64,000 nucleotides of DNA from NCBI GenBank assembly GCA_934045075.1, contig OW203732.1, positions 12,006,201-12,070,200 of the forward strand, given 5' to 3'. Source of the DNA: Yponomeuta sedellus (Eukaryota > Arthropoda > Insecta > Lepidoptera > Yponomeutidae). The translations under genes and the position numbers were made by a program. The notes beneath the pieces were generated by a model. The model did not search any database, was not told the DNA's origin, and saw only the letters and a program-made list of their open reading frames with translations. This document shows positions 1 to 12,700 of this stretch, piece after piece (positions within the stretch are counted from its first letter, which is position 1; each line of letters begins with the position of its first letter).

Positions 1-763
1 ATTATCGGGGTGTTCCCGTTCACGCGACAACCATACTAAGAATCTCTCTTTCAGAAGTAAAATTGTTTCTTTCTCTAAACGGCCTCTGCTAAAGAACTCT
101 TTCATGACAATTGTCAGTGAACTATCATTAACATAGTCACACTCGGGAATATGGCATTTTAGTTGATTGAATACGAATAACACAAACTTCATCATGTGAT
201 CAGATCCTAGCCCGGACAGGATGCTTAGTTCTACATCCACTAGAGAACTAAAAAGCTCAGCGCAAAGAAGCAAGAAGGCTTGATGCATATCCTCGGTCAT
301 CTGCGAGAGAACTGATGCTACAAAGTTTTCGTCGACTTGACTGAGTCGTAACAGAAACGTGGTAATCTTTATTGCATCTTCGGGTCTTATAGACAGGGCG
401 ATATCTTTAGTTACCGTGGTACTGGCACTTGCTGACGAATTTGATGGGAAAATTCGTGTTGGCACGTTCTTAGAAGTCACTTTCGCTGGTCCGTAGCTAG
501 AAAACAGCTGCTGCCGCCCTTGCTTCCCGAGAGTGGCAAGTTCGGTGATACTTATTTTGTGTTGGTTGTTGAAAATCGCTTTCCCGTCCGGAGACAGGGA
601 AACCCTGACTTTGTTTTTATTCATATCTTTATTCATTCTTCCAAGTTTACTGAAAAACTCATTTTTGTTGTCAATTTTCCTGAGAGCTCTTATAACATCT
701 GTGTTGCCTTCGACGAATCCCTTTAGTCTCCTCGTTTCTGCTGTTGCTTTATCGAACATTTTT
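1..763 (-). CDS. Copy A exon 9 (cut by the window edge)
   Basis: Starts after acceptor CGCCAG with one leftover base, then 254 codons to base 1 without a stop. Opens KMFDKATAETRR against KIFDKISAESRR in copy B, and reaches LKERFLVWLSRE near the edge against LKERLIGWVDGQ. Confidence 0.88.
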
Positions 764-3700
764 CTGGCGAAACAAAAAGAAGAAACAGAAAGTCAATTAA
801 CAGTGAAACTAAACATCATAATATTATTCTTTTCTCGTACAATTCTAAGAAAAATTAAAGTAATTGATTCTAGAATTAAGTTATAACGTGAAAAACTGCC
901 TTAATGTTGTTACCGTTTCAGTTTACTCGTAAGGCCGTCTCTCAACTCATTGATGCTCTTAGCTTGTGCATCTTGGACGATATCCTTAGCCGTTTGGTTG
1001 GACATAACGCCCAGACCAAAAAATAAGGCTGAGGAGGTAAACTGGAACAACTCCATAGTGGTCGGAGTTTGATCATATTTGTAGTACTGAAAATATTCGA
1101 TGGATTAGGTAAAGTGCAAGTTGAAACGAAAGTTCTCTACTCTAAATAAGTGGAGTAAGTATTAATATAAAGAATATTAGTATTAATTACGTAGATGTAC
1201 ATCAATTATTCTTAATCAAAGGTTGAGAATAATTGCTGAATGAATGGTTGACTTATAGGTCCATAGGTGACTTAGGTATGTGAACATTTGACTTCATTGT
1301 GGATCGAAACTCTAGCTAGACTTTAGGTATTATATATTGCTGTGAAGATGTATAATAAATAACCCAAATTTACACTCTTAGCTTGGTATTTTACACCTAC
1401 ATGTTGTATTGATTTGTTCTTCACAGTAAATCTCTAAATAAGTCTCTAAAGGAAACTATCATCAACGCCAGCTTGGCACCGGCTGTCATATCGACGCCGA
1501 AAGCGAGCAATACGGGTATAGTAGGTAATGTATTTTATGCCACACCTGGCAATAAAGTGGCTTTTTCCGCACGCTGCGCGTACAGAAAAAGCCGCTTTCT
1601 GGCCAAGTGTAGACATAAATGTATTTTACAGTAGAACTGCACAACATACAGTAGTACCTACTGCACAATAAGAATAACATAACTATTACAGATAAAATAA
1701 ATTTAGAAAAGAAAACAGACAACTAAATGTCATATTATCTTATATGCTTTTTAGACGAGTTAAAACCGTTTATGCATTATATAAAAAAAGAAAAACATAA
1801 TTTTGGAGATGTACCCTATGATCGCTTAAGAAAACCATTTCCAAACTTTCCATAGCCAGTGTACGGAATGCCGTAAGCAATCATTAAAATACATAACATT
1901 TATTCAAATATCCTACCATCCACATTCGTTCTAAAAGGATTTTTACAGTCCTTTATTTACTGGATATTTTGACGAAAATTAGTAGCGTCATGTCGCTTTA
2001 TGTGGCGAGTAAGAGCTAGATGGCGCGACGTTGTATCGCGTTGTCGAGCTCGATATAACAGTTTAATCTATTGCCGCAATGAAGCTACCTACCTTATAGA
2101 TCATGTCACCCAAACTGTTCGCAACTCCCACAAATCCAGTGACCAAATTTGTGTACTTCAGTACTTGAAATGCATTTATCAAAATCTGAAACAAACATAC
2201 ACTTATTGGGTAATGTTGTTATTTCCCAACAAACTCCATACAAGCCATATTCTAAAACTAATGACGTTTAAGGAAGAAATGGTAGGACTGTCAAGACGCA
2301 ATTACTTTCTGAATTTCTTCATAAATTTCTTGTTTATTAGTGAATAAGAATTTATTTATAAAATTCTTCTTTATTATATTAGTGAATAATTTCATATCTG
2401 TCATGTAAAGTTACCAGCAACTACGATCCTCTTCTTAGTTAGCTCGTTAATTACTAAATACATAACAATAAAAGAAGCGGAATTCTTACCACGATTATTA
2501 ATTAATTTATGCATAGATAGTTAACTTTATTGCTAAATTAAATTATTGTCTGTAAGGTAAAATAAGATAAGTGCCTATGTTGCGAATAGCAGATACAAAA
2601 GATAAGATACAATTGGCGGCTTTATTGCTTATAGCTCGCAGAAGCGGTCGTGGCCTAGTCGAACCGAGTGATTGAAATCAATCACTTGAGTTAAGCAACA
2701 ACAGGCGCGGTCAGGTGCAGGATGGGTCCCATGATAGTGGCATTTTTCCGAGCCCTTCCGTGCTTCGCCGTTGGTGCCGGCTGTCATGTAATGGCAGTCA
2801 TTAAGCCATATCAGAGGACTTATGGGCGGCCTAATAACTTTTGACAGTAAGGCTCGACAATCCTCCACCAACCCGGACTTGGCCACCATTGTGAAAAATG
2901 GCCTAACATTGCTGCGATGCAGGAAGAGACCCGTCCCCAGCAGTGGGAGCACACAATGGTTGATATCGATTGCTAATAGGAATTAAATAACAATTATCTG
3001 TACAGAAAGACTCACTCTTAATTCGGCGGTGCTCGATGACGCGGCCATCGCTAGCAGCTTCCCGGCCGCGCTGAAGGAGAGTCCCGCCGTAGACAGCGTT
3101 ATGTTCAACCAACTCGCGCGCGACTCTGAATTCTTTAGTCCGATACTCTGGAAAACCCATGTTGTATCCAAACAACATAGAGACAATTTTGTGGGGTTTA
3201 GTGGAGCGTCTGGTGGCTCTTTTATGCAGCCTATGCAGGCTATACACCCTCTTGTATAGAAGAGCCAGCTGAGTCACATTGATTGTCAAGCGTCCTAAAA
3301 ATCTCTCACTAGAGCTTCAAGTATACTCATAGCGTCCACACCACGTTAAACTACATCCGGTCGTGAATAAAGCAGGAAGTCTGTTCGTTTTGGGGGGACA
3401 CATAGACACCATGAAGACTGCCTAGGCTAAGAAGGCGTATCTAGACACGGCGAGTCAGCAAGGCAATCTAGGAAATCGGAAGAGACCCGTGTCCCAGCAG
3501 TGGATACAAAAAAATTTGAAACACATATTGTTAAAACTGGTTACCATCTATGCCTAGAATCTTGGAATGTGCCTTCACTAGTGAATGAATAAACAATGAA
3601 CGGCCCCGTATGAGCTTAAACTTTTGCGACAGCTAAAAAGGTAGTGGAGTATAAGATGGTAGGGTTCGCGTCACAGGGAAGATCCACTAGGGTAACATCT

Positions 3701-6700
3701 CTAAGCAGGATAAAATAGAAGTGAAATTAGTAGAAGTAGGTACCATAATGGCTTACGGAGAAAAAACATCCTAATATCTATTTATTAACTTAAATCTATA
3801 TCTAAGTATACCTATAATACAACACTTACCTGCTCATGCTGCCCCCTGTCAGCCAAATGTATGGAAGACCTAACAATGCCGTAAATTCCTGTGGCGACTG
3901 CGATTCCGCCAGCTACTCCGAATGCTATCGGAGCTACTACCGGAGCCAGAGGTATAGCGGCAGCACCTACGCCCACGCCCACCAGTGCCCCGATGTTGCC
4001 CACGAGACTGGCTTTGTCTGCGGCGCTCAAGATGCGGGCCTTTACGCCCAACGCTGGAGTCGCCCTCACACTTAGTTTCACTCGCGGCACGGTCTCTTCG
4101 TCGTCGCCGGTCTATGATGAAATGTTAGGTGATAAAGTAATCCGTTACATTGTTGTCAAGGTACTCATAAACAGCCGCTATGGGGCACGGACATTCTCCA
4201 GAGATACGATGCTTAATCACAACGCATGCCCACCGCATACTTATTGGTGATCTCAAGCGCTATAGTAGGGATTATAAACACCTTGGACACAGACAGCGAT
4301 AGGTAAATTATTGCACCTAAGAATTCACAAATGTGATTATAATACTGATTTCAGCCATTTTGACTGAAACACCCAACACAGCGTGACGTCACGCTTAGGT
4401 TAAGATTGGTACATTTCACCAGTGTTTTGTGGCGTGACGTCAGATTCGACGCCACGACACTGCAAGCTGTCATGGCGTCGTCGCGAGAGGATTTAAAAAT
4501 CTTCCGTCGTGGCTAAGTATTCGGTAGCAGAACCTCAATCACGTAAAGGAAATGGCTGATCCACTGAGCTACCACATGTATTTTTACACGTTGCCACTAT
4601 CTGATCTTTAATATATATATAGATGATTTATTAATAAGTATAGAGCATACTCATAAGCTTCAGATTTCTTCACTCTATTTTGCATTCTTGCAAAAGATTA
4701 TCCTATTATCATTTTTGATATGGCTAGACGCTAATTGAGATAAAAAGGTACCACAAGCAAAGCTCTATCTACTCACTTCAAATTTGCCAACGTATTCTCC
4801 ATTTTCAGGGACCACCATAACACTCTTCGGAAAATTATTTTCGGTTAAAAAAGCTTCCCAGGTCTTATAAACTCTTCCTTCATTGTCTATGTAAATACGG
4901 CAAGATTTCCCTGAAAAAAGGGCCTGGTTACCAGGAAATATCGATTCAACCTATAAATACACTGAATGATAATAATCATTTTAATGATAGTTATAAGCAG
5001 TAATACTATAAACGAAGTTGTAGTGCAGCTCTGTCCTGCTTTTCAAAGATAAGGCCATCCAGGGCAGAGTTCCACAAAACTAAAATTTGTAGTATATAGT
5101 TACGAGGTACAATGCGGTGAGTTAATCGACTTTGCAGTGTACGTCGAATTGTTCTTTAGAGTAAGCCATGAATCAAATGGTAGTTTTATGAATCAGGCAC
5201 TTGGTGATCATGTAAACTCTGAACACTAATTATAGCTATCTTGCGCAAAATTATCAAGTATCACAAGTAAGTAGAAATCTCGTGTCAGTGTTTGTTACCG
5301 ACCTCCTTCAAAACGGCTGCACGGACTTTTATGTTTTGTATATATTTGGTATAACTGAGAATAGGTCGCCAGCTAATTAATAATGGCAAAACAACGTTTG
5401 TCAATTCCGCTAGTAGGCTGTAAGGGTTCGGAGTTCTCAGGATCACCTGGATTATTGTTAATTTCTATTTGCATAAGGCTGCCAATTATAATATCTTGTG
5501 CTCTGGTACGAACAGTAATAGAATATTCTTAACAACTTCCATGTCCCCATCAACGCATTTTGTAACTCCCCATGTCCTTAATCAAATCAAAGTAGGTATT
5601 ATCTTCGAAATCACAGAAACTGTGTATTGAAAATATGTAGGTATTGAAAATGAGTCTAGGACTTATTCCAAAAAATTCACTTTGAGGGGTCTTCCTCAGA
5701 GTTATTAGGACTCATTGGATAGTTAGGTTTTTCACCTAGATGAAGTGAGATACCTAATCGAGGTGAGATACTTACTTAATTAGGTATCTCACCTCAGCCA
5801 CCACTTACCGCTCTTTGGCGAAACGCATTTCCTGATAGCGAAAATGTGAAATATGCAAATAGTTACATCCTCTCCCTTTTTATCGTGAAGGTCCAGCCAA
5901 TAGTCCTTTGGGTCGGGCTTGTAAAAAGGGATGACCTCTGTCGGTGATACACACACCACGCGTAAGACAGATACGAGAATGTTCTCATTGTTATGTGAAT
6001 ATTTTTCTGAAAAGATAATAATTTGGCATTTAATTAAAATTTACAATGTGTTGTCTTTTCTATTTAATTAAAGTACCTACGGACGGGATTTGAACCCACA
6101 CCAAATGCAGTTTGTCTAAAAGCCTAATGGAACTCATCGAAAAACCGCCAGCGTCAGAATGACCCGTCACTACGCGTATTATCGTGATGAAATTGTGATG
6201 AATATTTAATGCCCTGTTGCTTCTATTTGTTTCCTCTATGTAGAGAATTTCTTCCATCATATTTTAGAAGAGAAACAACATTTAAGGGTGACCGTACATC
6301 CTGACGTCAGGTTGACCTGTCACCTAGCCATATCACCAAACTTTCGTGGAATTACTGAATATCTCATCGATTTGCTTCCTTCATATTTTTAAAACTCCGC
6401 ACCCGTAGCTATTGTGGAAACCAAAATATCAATATAGTTTAGATCCAGCGCCTAAAAGAAAGAAAAGAACAACGACGCTTAGGCTGACATTCAGAGACGA
6501 AAACTGAAGCTAAGACCGGTCTCAGAAATGTCAAAATGTACGTAATTTGGACATTTGTAAGACCTGTCTTTGCTTGGTTTTCGTCTCTGAATGTCAGCCT
6601 TAGAATCAAAATTGCTACCTATGTTAAATATTTAAATATGTTTACTTAGTTACAGAAAACTTCAGGTGCACAACAATTTGCTCTTCATTAAGAGTTAGGC

Positions 6701-9700
6701 GCGACGACGGCATTTGTGTGTGATAATTTTATTAAATAATAACATCATCATCACACACAAATGCAGATTAATTTTATTTTTTTTTACATTTAAATTATTA
6801 AATAAAAATTAATCATAAATTTTATGAATAGCGGGCCAGGCTTTAAATTTTCTTTTCTACCTTGCTCGCAGATCTTGTTAAAAACGATCATGGTCTGCTC
6901 CTCATCCTTAGCGTCGTACCCTTTGAGCTTGACTTCGCTGGTGTCGTCCACAAGGTCGCCTTCCTTTTTTGGTGGTCCACATAGAGCTATTGCAATTTTT
7001 TGCAACAAATATCTTCTTTCGCTCTTTTTGAACCTGTAAAGGTAAATTCAAATTTTTTTGTTAAAAAATACTAGTAATAGGGTAACGCAATTGAGTAGAG
7101 TGCACGCATGAGAGTTTATGTGCTATCAACTGTAGGTGCAGTCAGCAGATCGAATATTACATGTTAGTTCGAACCTCGTAATGTAGGTCTCCTTATCTCC
7201 AGGAATTACCAGGAAACTCAGAAAGTATTGCGAAAAGTGTTTATTTAGCTATGAGTAACTGAAGATCATCATCATAATCAGCCGGTGTCAGTTTACTGCT
7301 GGACGTGTGCCTCTCCCAAGACACGCGACTGAGCCCGATCTTCGGGAAGGAAGAGTCCCTTTCAGTCACTGTCCACCGCTTTGCTAATATCGTCGCTCCA
7401 CCTGGTCACGGGGCGTGCTACGCTACGTTTGCTGATTTGCGGTCTCCACCGGTCTGTGGCGAGCACATGTCAACTCTGCGCGGGCACTACAAACTCCAAT
7501 ATTCCTGCATCGCGCAATCAAAGTGTTTCAATGACATAGCATAAATATAACGTCCGACTAACAATAGTTGGACCGGCCGTCCCCAGGCATACGATCTGCC
7601 TGGCGGGAATTTTCCCTTTATAGTGGAAGAGCACGATCACCCGCTCTTCCCTATAAGTCTATCCCCAACTGTTATCGGTGCTGTGGCAAATATGACCCAC
7701 CCACTGCCACTTCAGTTTGTTAATCCGTTGAGCTATGTCGATCACTTTAGTTCTCTGACGAATTACTTGGTTTCGGATTCGATCCCGCAAAGAAAAACAA
7801 TGCATAGCTTTAAATCAGTTCTATTTTTATATGAGGGACTGGTCAGTTATAGAGAGTTTTACCTAAAAATAAAACATACCTATTATTTTTTCTTGAGATA
7901 TCCGGAATCCATCTTTGAGTGAAGCCTCTGCTTTTCTGTCGATTGAGTGTCTAGCCAACTTCCTCTCCCCGACGGTGGCGCCACCTACCTTGTTGGGCGA
8001 TCTGTCATGGTGCCAAACTGACAACTTTTCGAACGGTTTTTAGTCATTATAAAGCTCAAGATGCACCAGGTAGAACTTACCTGGATTCCGGATATCTCAA
8101 GAAAAAATAATAGGTATGTTTTATTTTTAGGTAAAACTCTCTATTATTTGTTTCGTATCGATATCCGGAATCCATCTTTGAGTGACATGTTTGATATCTC
8201 CTGGTGTAAGAAAAGTTTAGAAAACGCTATAATGTGTGAGATAAAGAGGATATGAAAAGAAAATCATGTTTAATCAACGAAAATAAATCTAATTGAATAT
8301 TAACATCAATAATTTGCATGTACGTATTGGTTCAAACAACAATAATTACTAGGTATATTCAAATAAAACAAAAATATTGTCTGTAATTTGATAGACAATT
8401 TTGTAAAAACAATGATTTACCGAGCGGCATCGAAATAATTTGATAAGGACGTCAAATCATTTCTAATCGTATTAGTTTCAATTAATTCTCTTTGATAAAA
8501 ATTTCTAAATGTATGCTCTCGTTTCCAATTACCGGTGGACAATATTTGATCTATTGGAAAATTTCCCAGCCAATTAAGTGAGGCAACAGCTGAGCGCAAA
8601 GAGCCTGGAGATGTCTCAATACCTGCTTCTCGAAGCAAAGATTTTATCCAGCCACCCAAGACAGTTCTGGATGCAGGTTTCGGGTCACCTCTGGCTGTGA
8701 TAAAAAGTTCTTTAAACTTACCACTTTCTCTGCGCGACTCTGACAAGGGCAATAATAGCCTAATTCAATAGACGACATTAAGGTTCCTATCCGGGTGCTC
8801 CCGCAACCTCCATCCAGACTGTCTATAGCTGGCATTGTCGGTCTTGGAACCATATGTGGGCCAAAATACAATTGACTCACCTTCGTCCATAAAGCCAGGC
8901 TCGATATTTAGAAGAGTGAGATCGTGCACTCTGCGCCCAGATGCAAGAAGTAATAAGGTATTACTTCTTGCATCTATTATTTTCGGCAGGGGAATGATCA
9001 CATAAATATTGCAACAGTACTTTTTGGTTCCAAATCGGTGGTTTAGCAAGTTGTTGTTTTGCTGCAGCTATTGCTTTGAGAATATGTTTGATAAAAAAGT
9101 TTGAAGAAAAATCGACATCAGTATTTACATTACTGAAAGTAGCGATCACCGATTTGTGCACCAAAATAGTTCTATAAGCTAAACCTGCGTCATTATGTAG
9201 ATGTGCTAAGTAACGTGCAACTTGTTCAGCCTTAGGATTTTTATAGTCAATGGACTGGCTATGACACCATGTTTTCCATCTGCTCCATGCCGGTTTGTAA
9301 GTGTTTATGGTAGATGGTCGCCAACTTGACATTAGAAGATTACGTTCCGACTCAGTCCAACTGTCCACTAAACCTTGCCACCCAAAATCAACCATGCCTC
9401 CAGACATAGGTTTTGTATTTCCGGTGGATGGCAACCCGTCCTCGTGTCTACTAGTACTTGGGCCAGCGCTGGAATCTGATATGGGGGTCGGAGTGCACGT
9501 CGTTGTAGGTCTGCCTGCCAAAAGACTTTCTTCCACTTGGGGGCTATCAGAATATAATGACCGCTGGCTAGGTTCAGGTGGGACAACACGCGTGGTATCA
9601 AGTTGGGTGGAGGGAATAGCCATGCCAGTTCGTAGTTCCACTGGTGGCAAAACGCATTGTGCGACAGAGCTTGATGATCCTTCGGGTCTACTGATACATA

Positions 9701-12700
9701 CCTTGCTACCACATGGGCTGTCCGAGATGCGAAAAGATCCACTTCCGGCTCGCCCCATATCTGAAATATCACGCTTGTTGCTTTCGGAGTAAGGTGCCAT
9801 TCTGGACAGGACTTGCCGCGAGATAACGCGTCTACCTCTGCATTGAATCGGCCTGGGAAGTACTGAGCTGTCAGAGAAATATTCCAATGATCGAGTACCG
9901 CAAGAAGCTCCCGAGTCTGCTTGAGTAATCTTTTTGACTTGGTCCCGCCTTCTTTGTTTATGTAGGCGACTACAGTGCGGTTGTCTGTCTGGAGGAGTAT
10001 CTGAGCGTTCTGAAGTTGATGTTCTTCTTGACGAATCGCTGCGAAAACTGCAAACATCTCTTTTCTGTTCGCATGCCATGTTTTTTGATTTCTTAGCCAT
10101 GTACCTGCGATGTTTTCGTCGCCGAGCTGTGCGCCCCATCCGAAGTCGGACGCGTCTGTCGTTAGAAGATGGGTGACTGGTCCTGTGTGTATAGGCATTG
10201 AGCTCCCTAATGTGCTGAGCCACCACTGCATCTCTGAAAGGACTGGTTGTGGGATGCTTACTTGTCGGTATGGGTGGTGCTTTGGCAGCTGTCGACTGTA
10301 GTATTGCATTGTTCGACAGTGTAGCCGTCCCCGCCGGGTCACGAACGTGGCGAAGTTGAGGCTCCCCATTAGCGATTGGTACTGTCTGAGGGACCAACTG
10401 CCTTTCCGCAACTGGTGCTGAAGTGCTTTGCGTAGCGTTAGGCACTTTGGTTCCGACAAGGACTTTGCGTTGCGTTTTGTGTCCCATGTTATGCCCAGAA
10501 ACTCGAGGCAGCGAGTCGGAACCAGCACAGACTTGGCGAAGTTTATGGTCCAGCCAAGATCGCGCAGCAGGTTGATGGTGAACGCTATGTTGTTGCGTAG
10601 TTCGTGTTGAGACTGGCTTGCTAACAAAAAGTCGTCCAGGTAGACTACACACCTGATGCCACGCGATCTCAGGTGCTCCGCTATCCAATTGGTGAGAGAG
10701 GCAAAGGTCTTTGGCGCCGAAGACAGGCCGAAAGGCAAGCAGGTCATTTGTAGTAAGCGACGATTGTAAACTAGCCTCAAAAACCTGCGATGTTCGTGTG
10801 CTATAGGCAGGTGAAAATAAGCTTGGCTGAGGTCGACCTTTACCATCCAATCCAGGTGCTGAAGGAAACTTGGTACTCGGAAATGGCTGAATAGCTGGAA
10901 TGACTTGGTCTTTACGAACCTGTTGAGCTGCTTGAGGTTGAAGATAGGCCGGTGTGTACCATCGGGTTTCGGAGTCAGAAAGAACGTTGACAAATAGCTC
11001 GGCGTCAGTTCTGCGTCCTCCAGTACTCCCGACGCTAGCATACTCTCTATTTGCAGGTTCATATGAGGGGACTGTTTGGTCTGATAATTTTGCATGGTCC
11101 ATGAATTGGGAAATATCAAGGGTGGTTTTAGCATAAAAGGAATCCGCGTGCCGACTAACAATTTGCATATTTCTATTGGAGCTCCTAGATTTCTCCACAC
11201 CCCCTGAAATCGCCTTAGACAACCACCCTGAAAGCTTTGAGAGTCATTCGCGGTGTTTATTTTTAAGAGGTGTACGGGATCGGGGCTTTTTTCCTTTTGA
11301 GGTTCGCTTGTCGTTGCCGCCTTTTCCTCGATTAGGCTTATGAGTCGCTTGCGGCGCACGCTGCTCTTTTTTGGTGTTTTTTCCTTGACGAAAGAAGTTA
11401 TCGTTTTGTTTACTAGTGGATGGCTTTGAATTTGCATAAAACTTCTCTTTGTATTGCTGTTGAACCGATCGGGATTGCGCAATTAACTTTTCGACCCCCC
11501 CAATTTTTTGCAAGTAAGTTTGCATTGCTTCGCATTCAAATAGTAAGTTAGAGCTTTTGCAAGACATCGCGATGAAATTCGTCCGGTATTTGACGTAACA
11601 AGGCCTCTCGGCGCAATGTAACAAGATCAGCACGCCTTCCACAAACTATTTGTAATAAATCGTCGGAAACGTTGCTATACGTAGAAGTTTTTGAAAAAAG
11701 TTCCTGAATTTTTTTCGAATAGCGATGATGACGTGAGATTTATCTTAGAATCGCTCGACCAATCAACGAGTGTTTGTAAGGCCAATTGTAATTCTTCTTT
11801 TTGGGATTCTTCCGTTTGACAAGGCAGCAAAAGTACGCTCTAAAAGATGCATTCGGGGGTCCTCGCGTACGGCAGCCGCCTCGAACCGCTTCAGTTCATC
11901 GTTCACATTTAGTTCGACAAAACCGGGGGTAGACAAATATTTTTTCTGTGTTTCGGAAAAACGTATAGCATACCAATCGTCACAATTGAAACGTTGCAAT
12001 TGCGCTAATTTTGCGAGGCGCTGGTCATTAGATTTCACAAAAACAGGGTCTTTGACTGTTGTGGAAAGATCCGATAGTACAAGCTGAGGTTTTTCCGTGC
12101 TACCCGTAGGGCGGCGTAAATCAAGATCATTTAGGGTTACAGCGGTATTAGTTGATGAAACTGCCACACCGTCGGCGCCAACACTATCTCTAGCAGTATT
12201 TTGCGTTATCATGTTGGTCAAAAAGGCCACTTGTTGCGACAAAAATTCAAATTGAAAAATTCACTCACATGTTTGGTCCGTTTTGTTTTACGAACCCTTT
12301 CTTTGCTGGAGCTGGAGGCGTTGCTCGATGTCGTAGATCCCTCGCTGCTCGAACTCGGAGAAGGAGAACGCTTTCGTTTTTTTTTGAACCACGATCATCA
12401 CTTTTTTGAGTATTTTTCTCAACCGAAATCACACTTTCACCATTACTGTTCTCGTTCTCCATTTTATTTAGAGAGAGGAATTTAATTTTTATTTTAACAC
12501 TGTAAAATTCAACAGTTTTTCGTTAGCTAGAACGATGTTCACGACGCGAAAAACGACGCTATAATGACTAAAAACCGTTCGAAAAGTTGTCAGTTTGGCA
12601 CCATGACAGATCGCCCAACAAGGTAGGTGGCGCCACCGTCGGGGAGAGGAAGTTGGCTAGACACTCAATCGACAGAAAAGCAGAGGCTTCACTCAAAGAT

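Larger units (their letters stand above)
764..6860. other. Introns 2 to 8 of copy A
   Basis: The introns hold no coding exon that I can find beyond those listed. Contents: a short hairpin at 1557-1603 (arms ending in GGCTTTTTC); decayed interspersed repeat at 2640-2965 with a fragment of its end at 3460-3505; two TGACGTCA palindromes at 4384-4391 and 4435-4442 and one at 6302-6309; an inverted pair around 5760-5800; and a foldback element at 6481-6600. The rest is AT-rich and unrecognised. Confidence 0.6.

Noticed and set aside
9301..9792. 163-codon plus-strand frame
   Set aside because: Antisense to the DIRS RT and recombinase overlap.
8961..11222. 753-codon frame as a separate protein
   Set aside because: Most of it is an overlapping frame of the RT gene with Ser/Arg/Gln-rich nonsense; only its last 140 residues are the recombinase start.
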